Positions 39,791 through 50,209 of a DNA stretch of 64,000 nt are shown one piece after another. The translations under genes were made by a program, and so were the position numbers. Every line of letters begins with the position of its first letter. Position 1 is the first letter of the stretch. The notes under the pieces were generated by a model. That model did no database searches. It saw only the letters and a program-made list of their open reading frames with translations, and was not told the origin of the DNA. Origin of the DNA: Actinernus sp. WN-2022 (Eukaryota; Cnidaria; Anthozoa; Actiniaria; Actinernidae); the NCBI GenBank assembly GCA_030867875.1, contig JAOWCC010000019.1:82860861-82924860 (forward strand), given 5' to 3'.

Positions 39791-40500
39791 TGCGTTCGAC
39801 GAAGAGAACGCAACCTAATCCGTGCCTGTGTGTGACCTGTTTGCCGGCGCGGTCGTTGAGCAGAGAACTGAATCGAATCAACATGGCCATAATTTGTGCT
39901 GTCCAGTAACAACCGAGTGAATTCTGTTGTTGGATTCTGCTTTTCGCTGTACATACAGATACCAAAACGTACAAACAGTAAGATGACCTGGTCTAAGTTT
40001 TCTAGATACCCGTAATCGCCGTATCTTGTGAGCCGCAACCCCACCCCTCGCCGCAACGCTCCACCCCACTTTTTATCCCATACTTGATTTGCCCCCAACT
40101 ACTAATCTATTTCCATAGGAGCAAACAGAACGAGAGAAAGAAGGGACAATTGATTTTATTTCCTGCTAATGTATATATAAAATAGGTTATTTAAAAACCC
40201 ATATTCTAATCACCAATCCTTTTCTAAAATATTTAAATGGTTACATATTCCGACGTTATTAATAATTGTTTACAAGCCCTTGCGCGCCTTACAGATTTAA
40301 TCGCTGATATCAGTTCCACCACACGTTAGAAAGTTCTATTTGCAGTTATTCGTATTTAGCGGAGACCATGCATTTATTCCACCTATCATTGATTTCCATA
40401 TGCCATTCTGAAATAAAGGCTATAGAAAATAGCTAAAATTCCGTTTTACAGCTATATCTCCTCAGAGCTTACGGTTCTCATGAAACTAACCAGCCATGGC

Positions 40501-40621
40501 CAGGCGCGGATCCAGACCGGTTTACACCGGTCAAAATTTCCAGATTTTTTAGTAACCTTAACATTCGATTAAAATTCTCTTTGAGGTTTCAGTAAAATTT
40601 CCAATTTTGGATCCGCGCCTG
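40501..40621. mobile_element. hAT-like MITE with 14-bp perfect ends
   Basis: Ends CAGGCGCGGATCCA and TGGATCCGCGCCTG, 121 bp in all. Flanked by ATGGC on both sides (40496-40500 and 40622-40626), a 5-bp target duplication. Confidence 0.8.
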
Positions 40622-40801
40622 ATGGCATATATGTAATTTATTTTATTACAACTTAATAGCAAGTTACATTTCTCAAAAGTAAGAGCTGAGAACCAAAAGT
40701 AATCTGAACCAAGATGCAAAGTAATAAAAATCTCGACCTATATAGGACACGACCAAATCAACCTTATGCATGATAATATTTTATTTTAAATCTCTATTCG
40801 A

Positions 40802-42420
40802 AGCAGTAAAGTAAGTGTGCGAAGACTAAGAACTGTTAGCATTAGTTTATAAGGTTATGGTACTGATTATTTTACCACGCGTTATGACGTTTCTGGATAG
40901 TCTTCGCACATGTCCAGTTTACCACAATGTATAGAGTTCACAAAAAACGATCAATCTGACTTTGCCGTCACTGAGTAATTCTGCATCTTGCCTTAGATCT
41001 ATAGGATTACATGCATATAACATTTCAAACTTCATGAACCATACGTCTCTTTGCGAGCAGAGTGGAGTACACGCAAAAGTCAAGGGATCGGAAAGGTGGT
41101 GATCTTGAACTGAAAGTTAGAAATACGAAGAAAATCATTTATGCAATACATGGACGGAGTAAAATAAAGAGAATAGCCATACATTCACAGCTTTATTCCG
41201 TAGTCGAAAAGAGCGATGAGATTGGAAAGCAAAACTGACCTTGGTATGTCGTTGTAGGTCCTTTTGGGGTTTGTGTCTTGACCAAACGCGCTACCGGGCT
41301 AAGTCTGGGAAGATAGGAGCTCGAGTGCAGAATCCAAAGACCATGTCAAGAAGTATCGAAATGGTTTGAATAATGTACAAACAGCACAGAGTAAAATTGA
41401 ATTGAATAGTGCATTCAACCGAATGATGTACAACAACTCTAATTTTTACCAATAAGTGTACTGCAGTTATTTGTATGAACAAAATGGCTATAATCAAAGT
41501 ATCCACAAATATGGAAATTGAAAAATGCAATCGGCTGTGCATAGTACAAACTGTTTGTAAATCATGAAGAAAGACGTGCGCCGTACCTTCACGACACCTG
41601 GAAGACTACACAGGAATACTCCGCACTTCAACTTCTTCGCGGATCAGTGGAATCTTCAGGGCTAGACAAAAACAAAAAGTGAGCAAACAGAAATATGGAA
41701 ATAAAAGATAGTACAAACTGTTTATACCTCTTGAAGATAGACGTCTGCCGTACTTGACGACATCAGGAAGACGACACAGGAATTATTCGCGGATCAGTGG
41801 AATCTTCAGGGCTACTGACAAAAATAAAAATAGAAGTGAGCAAACTGAAATCGCTAGATGTTTGTAATCCGGCTACATTGCCACGTCCAGAATGTTAAAG
41901 GAGCTGTATTACGGTGATTTTCATTCAAACTGACGACCCTAGCAAGGCCTAGAGCACACGTGTGGAATGGTTGAAATCAAAGTAAACACTGGTAAAAATC
42001 TGCCATCAAATGTTGAAAGTGTCCATGGAAATTCAAACTTCCACTATTTTTCAACAAATTTCCAACGAACTCCATCCCATGCTAGAGTTTTTCCAGTGAA
42101 AATGACTAACATCGTGTGTAGATGTTGTCGAAGGAAAATATTGCATTTCCTTTCAATGAAGCATCAAGGTAAGAGGACTTACTGTTGAAGCCAATTAACG
42201 TAACAGCCACCACTGCACAAAACCACGACACAGCGCCTTTAAGCGAGGCTTTCTTGGATCTCTGTAACCGGAGGGATGCCTGGTTGAGTATTGGTATGTA
42301 GGAATGGAGCGTAGGACATGGACGTCCTAAGACGAAATAAATGTTTAGTAAACAAGGATAATGCTTACTTATCAGTTGATTCCTTGAGTTACCTAGAAGA
42401 ACTACTTTAACAAAATGACA
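40802..42420. repeat. Segmental duplication, copy A, with exon-like blocks
   Basis: Collinear with copy B (43062-44310) in at least four blocks: GCAGTAAAGTA...GTCTTCGCACATGTCCAGTT; a block with CTTGACCAA...GTCAA(G/A)AAGTATCGAAAT; CGGCTACATT(G/A)CCACGTCCAG; and AAATGTTTAGTA...GTTACCTAG. On the minus strand several blocks are preceded by pyrimidine-AG and followed by GT, so they may be exons of an unrecognised gene or long RNA. Inside, 41545-41690 is repeated at 41712-41856. No long frame is conserved between copies. Confidence 0.6.
41895..42242. mobile_element. MITE of the TTAAAGG family
   Basis: Left end TTAAAGGAGCTGTATTACGG, right end ACCACGACACAGCGCCTTTAA. Shares CTGACGACCCTAGCA and GCACACGTGTGG with the element at 35616-35879. 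It interrupts copy A of the segmental duplication and is absent from copy B. Confidence 0.7.
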
Positions 42421-43061
42421 GTTGTCACGCAGGTCATTTTGATTACAAACAATAGTTTTTGCACCTCCAGCCTCGTCTGTGTCGAGTTTGAAAGGTACGA
42501 ACAAATGTTTCTTGTTCTCCTGGGACGTCTGTAGGGCCTAGCCTACGCGGTGGTCATCTTGGAATACACCTTTTACCAAGCATCTATCTCAAACTGGTTT
42601 ATTCCAATATGGCCGCCGCGGGATGGTCTACTGATACAAGTTATACTATCTCTACCTCAGTGGTTTGATGAAGTTGTTTGGCGTTCACGATCAGTTTTAT
42701 TAAGTTTAGAAAATTCTGAAAAATAAAGAAAATTAGTCATACATTGAATAGTATCAGATGTGAATAACTTGAATTTGTTCAATTCCGACGGAAATGTTCG
42801 ACTATGCTAACGCGTCATGTCAACCAGGGATGGTCTATTATTTCCTTCTCCTTGTTAATATTTGGTAAAATCATTAATAAATAAATAAAATATTTCTATC
42901 ACGTTTTTGTATAATAAATTGTTAATGTCACGTCATTGGCATACTCAAATCGGGAAATATTTTACTATTTACTTTTTATGTTTAAGTAATTAAAGCATAA
43001 AATCCAACTTTTGCTTGTACTGATAATCGTTTGAAAGCCAAACATTGAAGCTAAACTATCC

Positions 43062-44310
43062 AGCAGTAAAGTAGTATATGTGCGAAGGCTAACGAGAACT
43101 GTTAGCATTAGTTTATATTGTTATGGTGCAGATTATTTTAACATGCGTTGTTACGTTTCTGGATAAGTCTTCGCACATGTCCAGTTTACCACACAGAAGT
43201 TTCTAAAGTAAGATAAACAAAAAATAACCGATCTGACCACTTTATCATGTTTTAGATCATATATAGGGTTCACTATATGTAAGGGTTGTAAATAATATTT
43301 CAAGCTCAATGAACCAGAGAGGTACCGAGGAACTTCTTGGAAGCTGGCATGACAGTTGAAACAGGCAATCGTCGAGGGTAAGCTGGTGCCGCTTTAACTG
43401 CAGAAAGTTAAAATACGAAAATGTCATTTATATTTATATTTATAGAGCGATAGATGAAAAAGCACCTGCAATAAATATGTATCAGATGATGGTAATGTTA
43501 TTTTGGGTCCTTTTTGCTTTAGTTTCTTGACCAAGGCACTGCTAGGCTCGAGTCTGGGATGATAGGACTGATCTGAATTCTCCAAAAACCCTGTCAAAAA
43601 GTATCGAAATCGTTTAATTGATAATAAAGAACTTGAAGGTGTTCACAACGTATATTACAGATTGAAAATGATATAACGTGTTATTATATTTAAGGAGAAT
43701 ACAAGGATCCAAAAACTAAATGTAGAAACTGCTTTGTACCTCATGGAATTATCTATTCGGCTTTCTGCTGCAAGAATCAGGCCCGGACTGTGTAAGGGAA
43801 TTGGAAATCTGCAGAGGTAGACAAAATTGACTGAAACTATAGAAAAATGAGAAAGTAGGCAATAATACAAAACCTATACGGCGAAGTCAAGTGGTCACCA
43901 ACTCGTCTTAAAAGATCGTTTGACTGTTAATCTGTAGGGATATAAATCAATGATGGAAAATATTAAGAAAATAAATGAAAAATGTAAATTGCATGTGGTT
44001 TGTTCTTAACATCACGGGCGATATGTTAATCAGCTTTGTAATTCGGCTACATTACCACGTCCAGGATTTCAATGGCCTACTTTAGTAAGGTCTCAGTGAC
44101 GGAGGGTGCCTGGTGACGTCATGGAGCAATGGACTCTTCAGCCTTATAAATACCAATTCACCGACAACTAACGGCAAGTTGCCAGTATACATACAGTACA
44201 TGGAAAGGCCCTGAGACGGCAAATGTTTAGTAGACAAGGGGGATGGGAGAGGCTTATTTATCAGTTAGCCTCAATCTTTGGTGTTACCTAGGAAAACAAA
44301 AGAAACCACT
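43062..44310. repeat. Segmental duplication, copy B
   Basis: Partner of 40802-42420, offset by ~2.26 kb at its start and ~1.9 kb at its end. The difference is partly explained by the MITE inserted in copy A. Diverged in sequence, collinear in order. Confidence 0.6.
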
Positions 44311-44374
44311 CGTATGTTAGAAGTCTCTTTAACAATAGCTGAAACATTCGAATAGAATGACATCGATTCATTTT

Positions 44375-47206
44375 ATGTGATATTAAGAGAGAAGCCTTGG
44401 AATGGCATATCGATCATTTTCATATCCATGCGACGTAGATAAGCCTTGGAATGGCTTATCGATTCATTTTCATATGCATGCGACAAAGACAAGCCTTGGA
44501 ATGGCTTATCGATCATTTTCATATGCATGCGACAAAGACAAGCTTTGGAATGGCTTCGATCATTTTCTTATGCATGCGACAAAGACAAGCCTTGGAATGG
44601 CTTATAGATCATTTTCATATGCATGCGACAAAGACAAGCCTTGGAATGGCTTATAGATCATTTTCATATGCATGCGACAAAGACAAGCCTTGGAATGGCT
44701 TATCGATCATTTTCATATGCATGCGACAAAGACAAGCCTTGGAATGGCTTATCGATCATTTTCATATGCATGCAACAAAGACAAGCCTTGGAATGGCTTA
44801 TCGATCATTTTCAGATGCATGCGACAAAGACAAGCCTTGGAATGGCTTATCGATCATTTTCATATGCATGCGACAAAGACAAGCCTTGGAATGGCATATC
44901 GATCATTTTCATATGCATGCGACAAAGACAAGCCTTGGAATGGCTTATCGATCATTTTCATATGCATGCAACAAAGACAAGCCTTGGAATGGCTTATCGA
45001 TCATTTTCAGATGCATGCGACAAAGACAAGCCTTGGAATGGCTTATCGATCATTTTCATATGCATGCGACAAAGACAAGCCTTGGAATGGCATATCGATC
45101 ATTTTCAGATGCATGCGACGTAGATAAGCCTTGGAATGGCTTATCGATCATTTTCATATGCATGCGACAAAGACAAGCCTTGGAATGGCTTATCGATCAT
45201 TTTCATATGCATGCAACAAAGACAAGCCTTGGAATGGCTTATCGATCATTTTCAGATGCATGCGACAAAGACAAGCCTTGGAATGGCTTATCGATCATTT
45301 TCATATGCATGCGACAAAGACAAGCCTTGGAATGGCTTATCGATCATTTTCAGATGCATGCGACAAAGACAAGCCTTGGAATGGCTTATCGATCATTTTC
45401 ATATGCATGCGACAAAGACAAGCCTTGGAATGGCTTATCGATTCATTTTCATATGCATGCGACGTAGATAAGCCTTGGAATGGCTTATCGATCATTTTCA
45501 AATGCATGCGACGTAGATAAGCCTTGGAATGGCTTATCGATCATTTTCATATGCATGCGACGTAGATAAGCCTTGGAATGGCTTATCGATCATTTTCATA
45601 TGCATGCGACGTAGATAAGCCTGGGAATGGCTTATCGATCATTTTCATATGCATGCGACTTAGATAAGCCTTGGAATGGCTTATCGATTCATTTTATGTG
45701 ATATTAAGAGAGAAGCCTTCGAATGGTTTATCTATTCATTTTCATATGCATGCGCCAAAGATAAGCCTTGGAATGGCTTATCGATACATTTTCATATGCA
45801 TGCGACGTAGATAAGCCTTGGAATGGCTTATCGATTCATTTTCATATGCATGCGACAAAGACAAGCCTTGGAATGGCTTATCGATCATTTTCATATGCAT
45901 GCGACAAAGACAAGCCTTGGAATGGCTTATCGATCATTTTCAGATGCATGCGACGTAGATAAGCCTTGGAATGGCTTATCGATTATTTTCATATGCATGC
46001 GATGTAGATAAGCCTTGGAATGGCTTATCGATCATTTTCATATGCATGCGACTTAGAAAAGCCTTGGAATGGCTTATCGATCATTTTCATATGCATGCGA
46101 TGTAGATAAGCCTGGGAATGGCTTATCGATCATTTTCATATGCATGCGACTTAGATAAACCTTGGAATGGCTTATCGATTCATTTTATGTGATATTAAGA
46201 GAGAAGCATTCGAATGGTTTATCTATTCATTTTCATATGCATGCGCCAAAGATAAGCCTTGGAATGGCTTATCGATACATTTTCAAATGCATGCGACGTA
46301 GATAAGCCTTGGAATGGCTTATCGATCATTTTCATATGCATGCGATGTAGATAAGCCTTGGAATCACTTATGGCTTATCGATCATTTTCATATGCATGCG
46401 ACTTAGATAAGCCTTGGAATGGCTTATCGATTTATTTTATGTGATATTAAGAGAGAAGCCTTCGAATGGTTTATCTATTCATTTTCATATGCATGCGACG
46501 TAGATAAGCCTTGGAATGGCTTATCGATACATTTTCAAATGCATGCGACGTAGATAAGCCTTGGAATGGCTTATCGATTCATTTTATGTGATATTAAGAG
46601 AGAAGCATTCGAATGGTTTATCTATTCATTTTCATATGCATGCGCCAAAGATAAGCCTTGGAATGGCTTATCGATACATTTTCAAATGCATGCGACGTAG
46701 ATAAGCCTTGGAATGGCTTATCGATCATTTTCATATGCATGCGATGTAGATAAGCCTGGGAATGGCTTATCGATCATTTTCATATGCATGCGACTTAGAT
46801 AAGCCTTGGAATGGCTTATCGATTTATTTTATGTGATATTAAGAGAGAAGCCTTCGAATGGTTTATCTATTCATTTTCATATGCATGCGACGTAGATAAG
46901 CCTTGGAATGGCTTATCGATACATTTTCAAATGCATGCGACGTAGATAAGCCTTGGAATGGCTTATCGATTCATTTTATGTGATATTAAGAGAGAAGCCT
47001 TCGAATGGTTTATCTATTCATTTTCATATGCATGCGCCAAGGATAAGCCTTGGAATGGCTTATCGATACATTTTCAAATGCATGCGACGTAGATAAGCCT
47101 TGGAATGGCTTATCGATCATTTTCATATGCATGCGATGTAGATAAGCCTTGGAATGGCTTATCGATCATTTTCATATGCATGCGACTTAGATAAGCCTTG
47201 GAAAAC
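44375..47206. repeat. 49-bp satellite array with higher-order structure
   Basis: About 57 monomers of AAGCCTTGGAATGGCTTATC, then GATCATTTTCATATGCATGC and a variable box (GACAAAGAC, GACGTAGAT, GACTTAGAT or GATGTAGAT). The first ~1.3 kb is mostly the AAAGAC variant. From ~45,690 a divergent monomer containing TTTTATGTGATATTAAGAGA recurs at ~45691, 46182, 46434, 46581, 46829 and 46975, at multiples of 49 bp, giving an ~8-monomer higher-order unit. Each monomer has self-complementary AAGCC/GGCTT and CATATGCATG. Open frames arise because three different registers stay open; not coding. Confidence 0.95.
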
Positions 47207-47504
47207 ACTAACACACGACTGGGAAGAAGTAGGAGGATAGGACAGTATATCGAAACGTGGGCACCTCAAACGTTCAGAAGCTTGAACGACGGTAGTTAGA
47301 AATTCAGTGTGGTAGCTTGATTTACTGCAAGAAAGAAAAAGAAATTAACTGAGTGGTACATACTACAGTGCGAGTAGTGGCATTGTAAACAAAAAGTCTA
47401 AGGGAGCACAGCAAACAGACTTAGTCACCTGACTTTGTATTCCAAGAGGAAATGTATGATTGGAAAACAATAATCCTCTGGATTATCAGCAAATGTACAA
47501 GCTA

Positions 47505-47585
47505 AATCGGTCTTTTGCATAACAGATACATTCTGTGCTATCAATGTGAGAGGAATAGTCTTTTGCATAACAGATACACGCCTGG
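47505..47585. repeat. 1.5 copies of the 49-50-bp repeat
   Basis: TTTTGCATAACAGATACATT and TGTGCTATCAATGTG match the array at 62590-62935 on the other side of the 14-kb transposon, in the same orientation. Confidence 0.85.
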
Positions 47586-48340
47586 CATAAGTTACCTCAA
47601 AATCGATCACTAAAAGCGAGCCAAAAATATATAAACCAGCACATCTTGTTTAATTCGCTGTCAAATTTAACGAAATTTTCGTATGTTAATATTGAAATGA
47701 AATAACGTCCTTAGGATCAAACACGTTTGTATATTGACGTTGGTGTGACGTCATAACGAAAGACTCCTTTTAAGGTCAAATTATGCGTTACCTATACGTT
47801 TGAAATAAAGCATGTTATGACAACAACATAAATATGTGTTTTTGATTGCCGCAATTTTAAAGTCTCTACGATAAATATTTGCTGAGTTATTAAGAACTGA
47901 AGTTTCCTGTGACGTCACATTTTCTGACGTCATGGGTCTGACATCAGTCATGCTTCCTAAATTGAATAAACATAAAAAAGACCATATTGTGGCTATTCAG
48001 TGTACAGTAAGTACAGTTCCTCTTTAAAACCCGAAAAATACTAGAGTTATTTTTAAAAGACGTTTTCAAAAATATATGACGTCATAATGACGTTTCCTCT
48101 TTTTCACTGGGAATTTTAAAGTATTTACTCTCAAAAATTGAAAATTCTAAAAATATACGGTTGTGGGTACCGATTTACTCTTTTGATTGCTAGATTGTCG
48201 TAAACAAATATTTTAAACTCTAAAAGATGAATGAAGAAGTTATTTTGTAAATGGTTCTGTATTGAAAATATCCCGCCAAATGTTGGCGGGAAAATTGGCA
48301 AAATTCAAAATTTAATAACTTTTCTCCCTCTTGACCAATC
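47586..48340. other. Left flank of the 14-kb transposon, with TGACGTCA sites
   Basis: No gene recognised. Four palindromic TGACGTCA octamers (47746, 47910, 47925, 48077) match the CREB/ATF site, but the motif is also scattered elsewhere in the window and no gene start is linked to them. Confidence 0.4.
48335..48340 (+). repeat. Target-site duplication, left copy (CCAATC)
   Basis: CCAATC directly before the left terminal repeat is repeated at 62314-62319 directly after the right one. Six bp is the duplication length I recall for IS3EU elements. Confidence 0.8.
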
Positions 48341-48752
48341 TACGGTGGCCCTAAAGGGACATCCAAATGACGCTCTACTTTTTTATGCATTGCGACTTAC
48401 GTTGCGGGTTACGGTGCGAGTTGCGACTTACGTTGCGGGTTACGGTGCGAGTTGCGACTTACGGTGCGGGTTACATGGCGACTTACGTTGCGACTTACGT
48501 TGCGGGTTAGGTTGCGACTTACGTTGCGACTTACGTTGCGACTTACGTTGCGACTTACGTTGCGGGTTACGTTGCGACTTACGTTGCGGGTTAGGTTGCG
48601 ACTTACGTTGCGACTTACGTTGCGACTTACGTTGCGACTTACGTTGCGGGTTACGTTGCGACTTACGTTGCGACTTACGTTGCGACTTACGTTGCGGGTT
48701 ACATTGCGGGTTACGTTGCGACTTACGTTACGGGTTACGCTCGCGGGCTCGT
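48341..48752 (+). repeat. Left terminal inverted repeat with 12-bp minisatellite
   Basis: 48341-48403 is unique sequence (TACGGTGGCCCTAAAGGGAC ...). From ~48390 to 48740 run about 28 units of GTTGCGACTTAC or GTTGCGGGTTAC. The inner edge is CTCGCGGGCTC. The units keep a reading frame open from 48231 into the transposase, but that part is very unlikely to be protein. Confidence 0.92.
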
Positions 48753-48767
48753 GCTGAAACAAGCAAC

Positions 48768-50039
48768 ATGATGGGAGCTGTCTGCATGATCTATTTTGTA
48801 TTTACCCTTGTAGTTTCGTCGGGAGCAGTGCTTCCAATCTATTCTCCTGCAAGTGCAAGTGAAAACGATGGTTCGACGCGGAATGAAGTTATTGAAAGAT
48901 ATTTTAATCTTGGTTTTAGTGGACCAGAAATTATTACATTTCTCACAAACGTCCATGGCATCGTTCTAAGTCTAAGGCAATTGAAAAGAATACTGAGAAC
49001 TCTAGGCTGCCGAAGACGACAAGATCAGAACAGCATACAAGACATCGTAGAAGCGATTGAGGAAGAACTCGGTGGTAGCGGAAGTATTATTGGCTATCGT
49101 GCAATGCATCAAAGGCTCATCAGTCACCATGGTCTAGTTGTAAAACGAGATGTGGTGCGTAGAGTATTGAAGATTCTTGATCCGGAAGGAGTTGAAATGA
49201 GGTCAAGACATCGTTTACGCAGAAGAATCTATAGCGCAAAGGGACCAAACTATTTGTGGCATATAGATGGCTATGATAAGTTGAAACCATTTGGATTTTG
49301 TATACATGGTTGTATTGATGGCTTCAGTCGCCGGATCCTGTGGCTAGAAGTTGCATATTCAAATAATGACCCTTTGATCGTGGCGCGATATTTTTTGGAC
49401 TATTGTAGGCAACTCGGGGGTACATCAAGGATTATACGTGGTGATCGGGGAACTGAAAATAGAAACATCGAATTTATACAGCGCTTCTTTCGCAGGTCAG
49501 CAGTAGACGTTTTCGCTGGAGACAAGAGCTTTATATACGGTAAATCAACTTCTAACCAAAGGATAGAATCATGGTGGGGTAGTCTAAGAAAAGGGTGCAC
49601 TGATTGGTGGATAAAATACTTTAAAGATATGAGGGACAGCGGGCTATTTCGTGATGATGACCACATTCACCGGGAATGTCTTCGATTTTGTTATATGGAC
49701 GTGTTGCAAAGAGAGTTGCACAGAGTTGCTGTGCAATGGAACACACACAGAATAAGGCTGTCTTCTAACACCGAATCACCTTCGGGTCGACCAGATATCA
49801 ACTATTTTGTTCCCCAGTCAGCTAACACCCGCGATTATGTTACACCTATTGACATTGAAGATATCGACATAGCTGAAGAAATTTGTGCTGAGAGAGTGTA
49901 TGCGAATGGTTGTTCTAACCATTTCACAGAGCTGGTAGGAATGATTATGGTGGACGAAGGTTTGGAGCTGCCGACCACACCCAGCGAAGCACAAGCTCTT
50001 TATATCGCATTGCTTTCTTCGATTGATAACTTAAACTAG
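48768..50039 (+). CDS. IS3EU-type DDE transposase (integrase fold)
   Basis: 423 residues. Residues ~36-85 look like a helix-turn-helix DNA-binding region (EVIERYFNLGFSGPEIITFL ... LRQLKRILRTLG). The catalytic core has D167 (WHIDGYDKLKPFGF), D226 (RGDRGTEN) and E267 (SNQRIESWWGSLRKG), the acidic triad of rve/IS3-type integrases that cuts and joins transposon ends. I chose the ATG at 48768 because it has A at -3 and lies 16 bp inside the terminal repeat; the frame upstream only reads the minisatellite. The first ~30 residues are hydrophobic and signal-peptide-like, odd for a nuclear enzyme, so a spliced leader or another start is possible. The frame is intact, so the element may be autonomous. 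It converges with the HECT gene. Confidence 0.85.
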   Translation: MMGAVCMIYFVFTLVVSSGAVLPIYSPASASENDGSTRNEVIERYFNLGFSGPEIITFLTNVHGIVLSLRQLKRILRTLGCRRRQDQNSIQDIVEAIEEELGGSGSIIGYRAMHQRLISHHGLVVKRDVVRRVLKILDPEGVEMRSRHRLRRRIYSAKGPNYLWHIDGYDKLKPFGFCIHGCIDGFSRRILWLEVAYSNNDPLIVARYFLDYCRQLGGTSRIIRGDRGTENRNIEFIQRFFRRSAVDVFAGDKSFIYGKSTSNQRIESWWGSLRKGCTDWWIKYFKDMRDSGLFRDDDHIHRECLRFCYMDVLQRELHRVAVQWNTHRIRLSSNTESPSGRPDINYFVPQSANTRDYVTPIDIEDIDIAEEICAERVYANGCSNHFTELVGMIMVDEGLELPTTPSEAQALYIALLSSIDNLN

Positions 50040-50107
50040 AAAAAAATACTGGATAACAGCTCTACCAGGCCAAGTCTGGTTGCACGCAAGAGTTGTTTAC
50101 CATATTT

Positions 50108-50136
50108 CTTTGGGGGGGGGGGGGGGGGGGGGGGGT
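50108..50136. repeat. Poly-G tract
   Basis: About 25 consecutive G shortly after the transposase stop; its length is likely to vary and be hard to sequence. Confidence 0.9.
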
Positions 50137-50203
50137 GAAGAGAAAGACAGACAGGCACATTTTTATTGGTGTTTTGTACTTGCAAGTACTTCGACATGGA
50201 TCC

Positions 50204-50209
50204 AATAAA
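50204..50209 (+). terminator. Candidate polyadenylation signal of the transposase gene
   Basis: AATAAA 165 bp after the transposase stop, followed by a G-rich stretch. The only canonical signal seen close behind the gene. Confidence 0.35.

Noticed and set aside
44402..46011. Long open frames in the 49-bp satellite, up to 338 codons
   Set aside because: They are the same monomer read in different registers; no start context, splice or domain evidence.
44375..47206. CRISPR-like repeat/spacer array
   Set aside because: The variable boxes are short recurring variants, not unique spacers, and the sequence is clearly eukaryotic.
47746..48084. Cluster of TGACGTCA sites as a CREB/ATF enhancer
   Set aside because: The octamer also occurs at many other places in the window, no gene start is linked to it, and it lies outside the transposon.
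48231..48767. Upstream part of the long frame that runs into the transposase
   Set aside because: It starts outside the transposon and reads Cys-Asp-Leu-Arg repeats from a 12-bp minisatellite. The period of 12 keeps any frame open.
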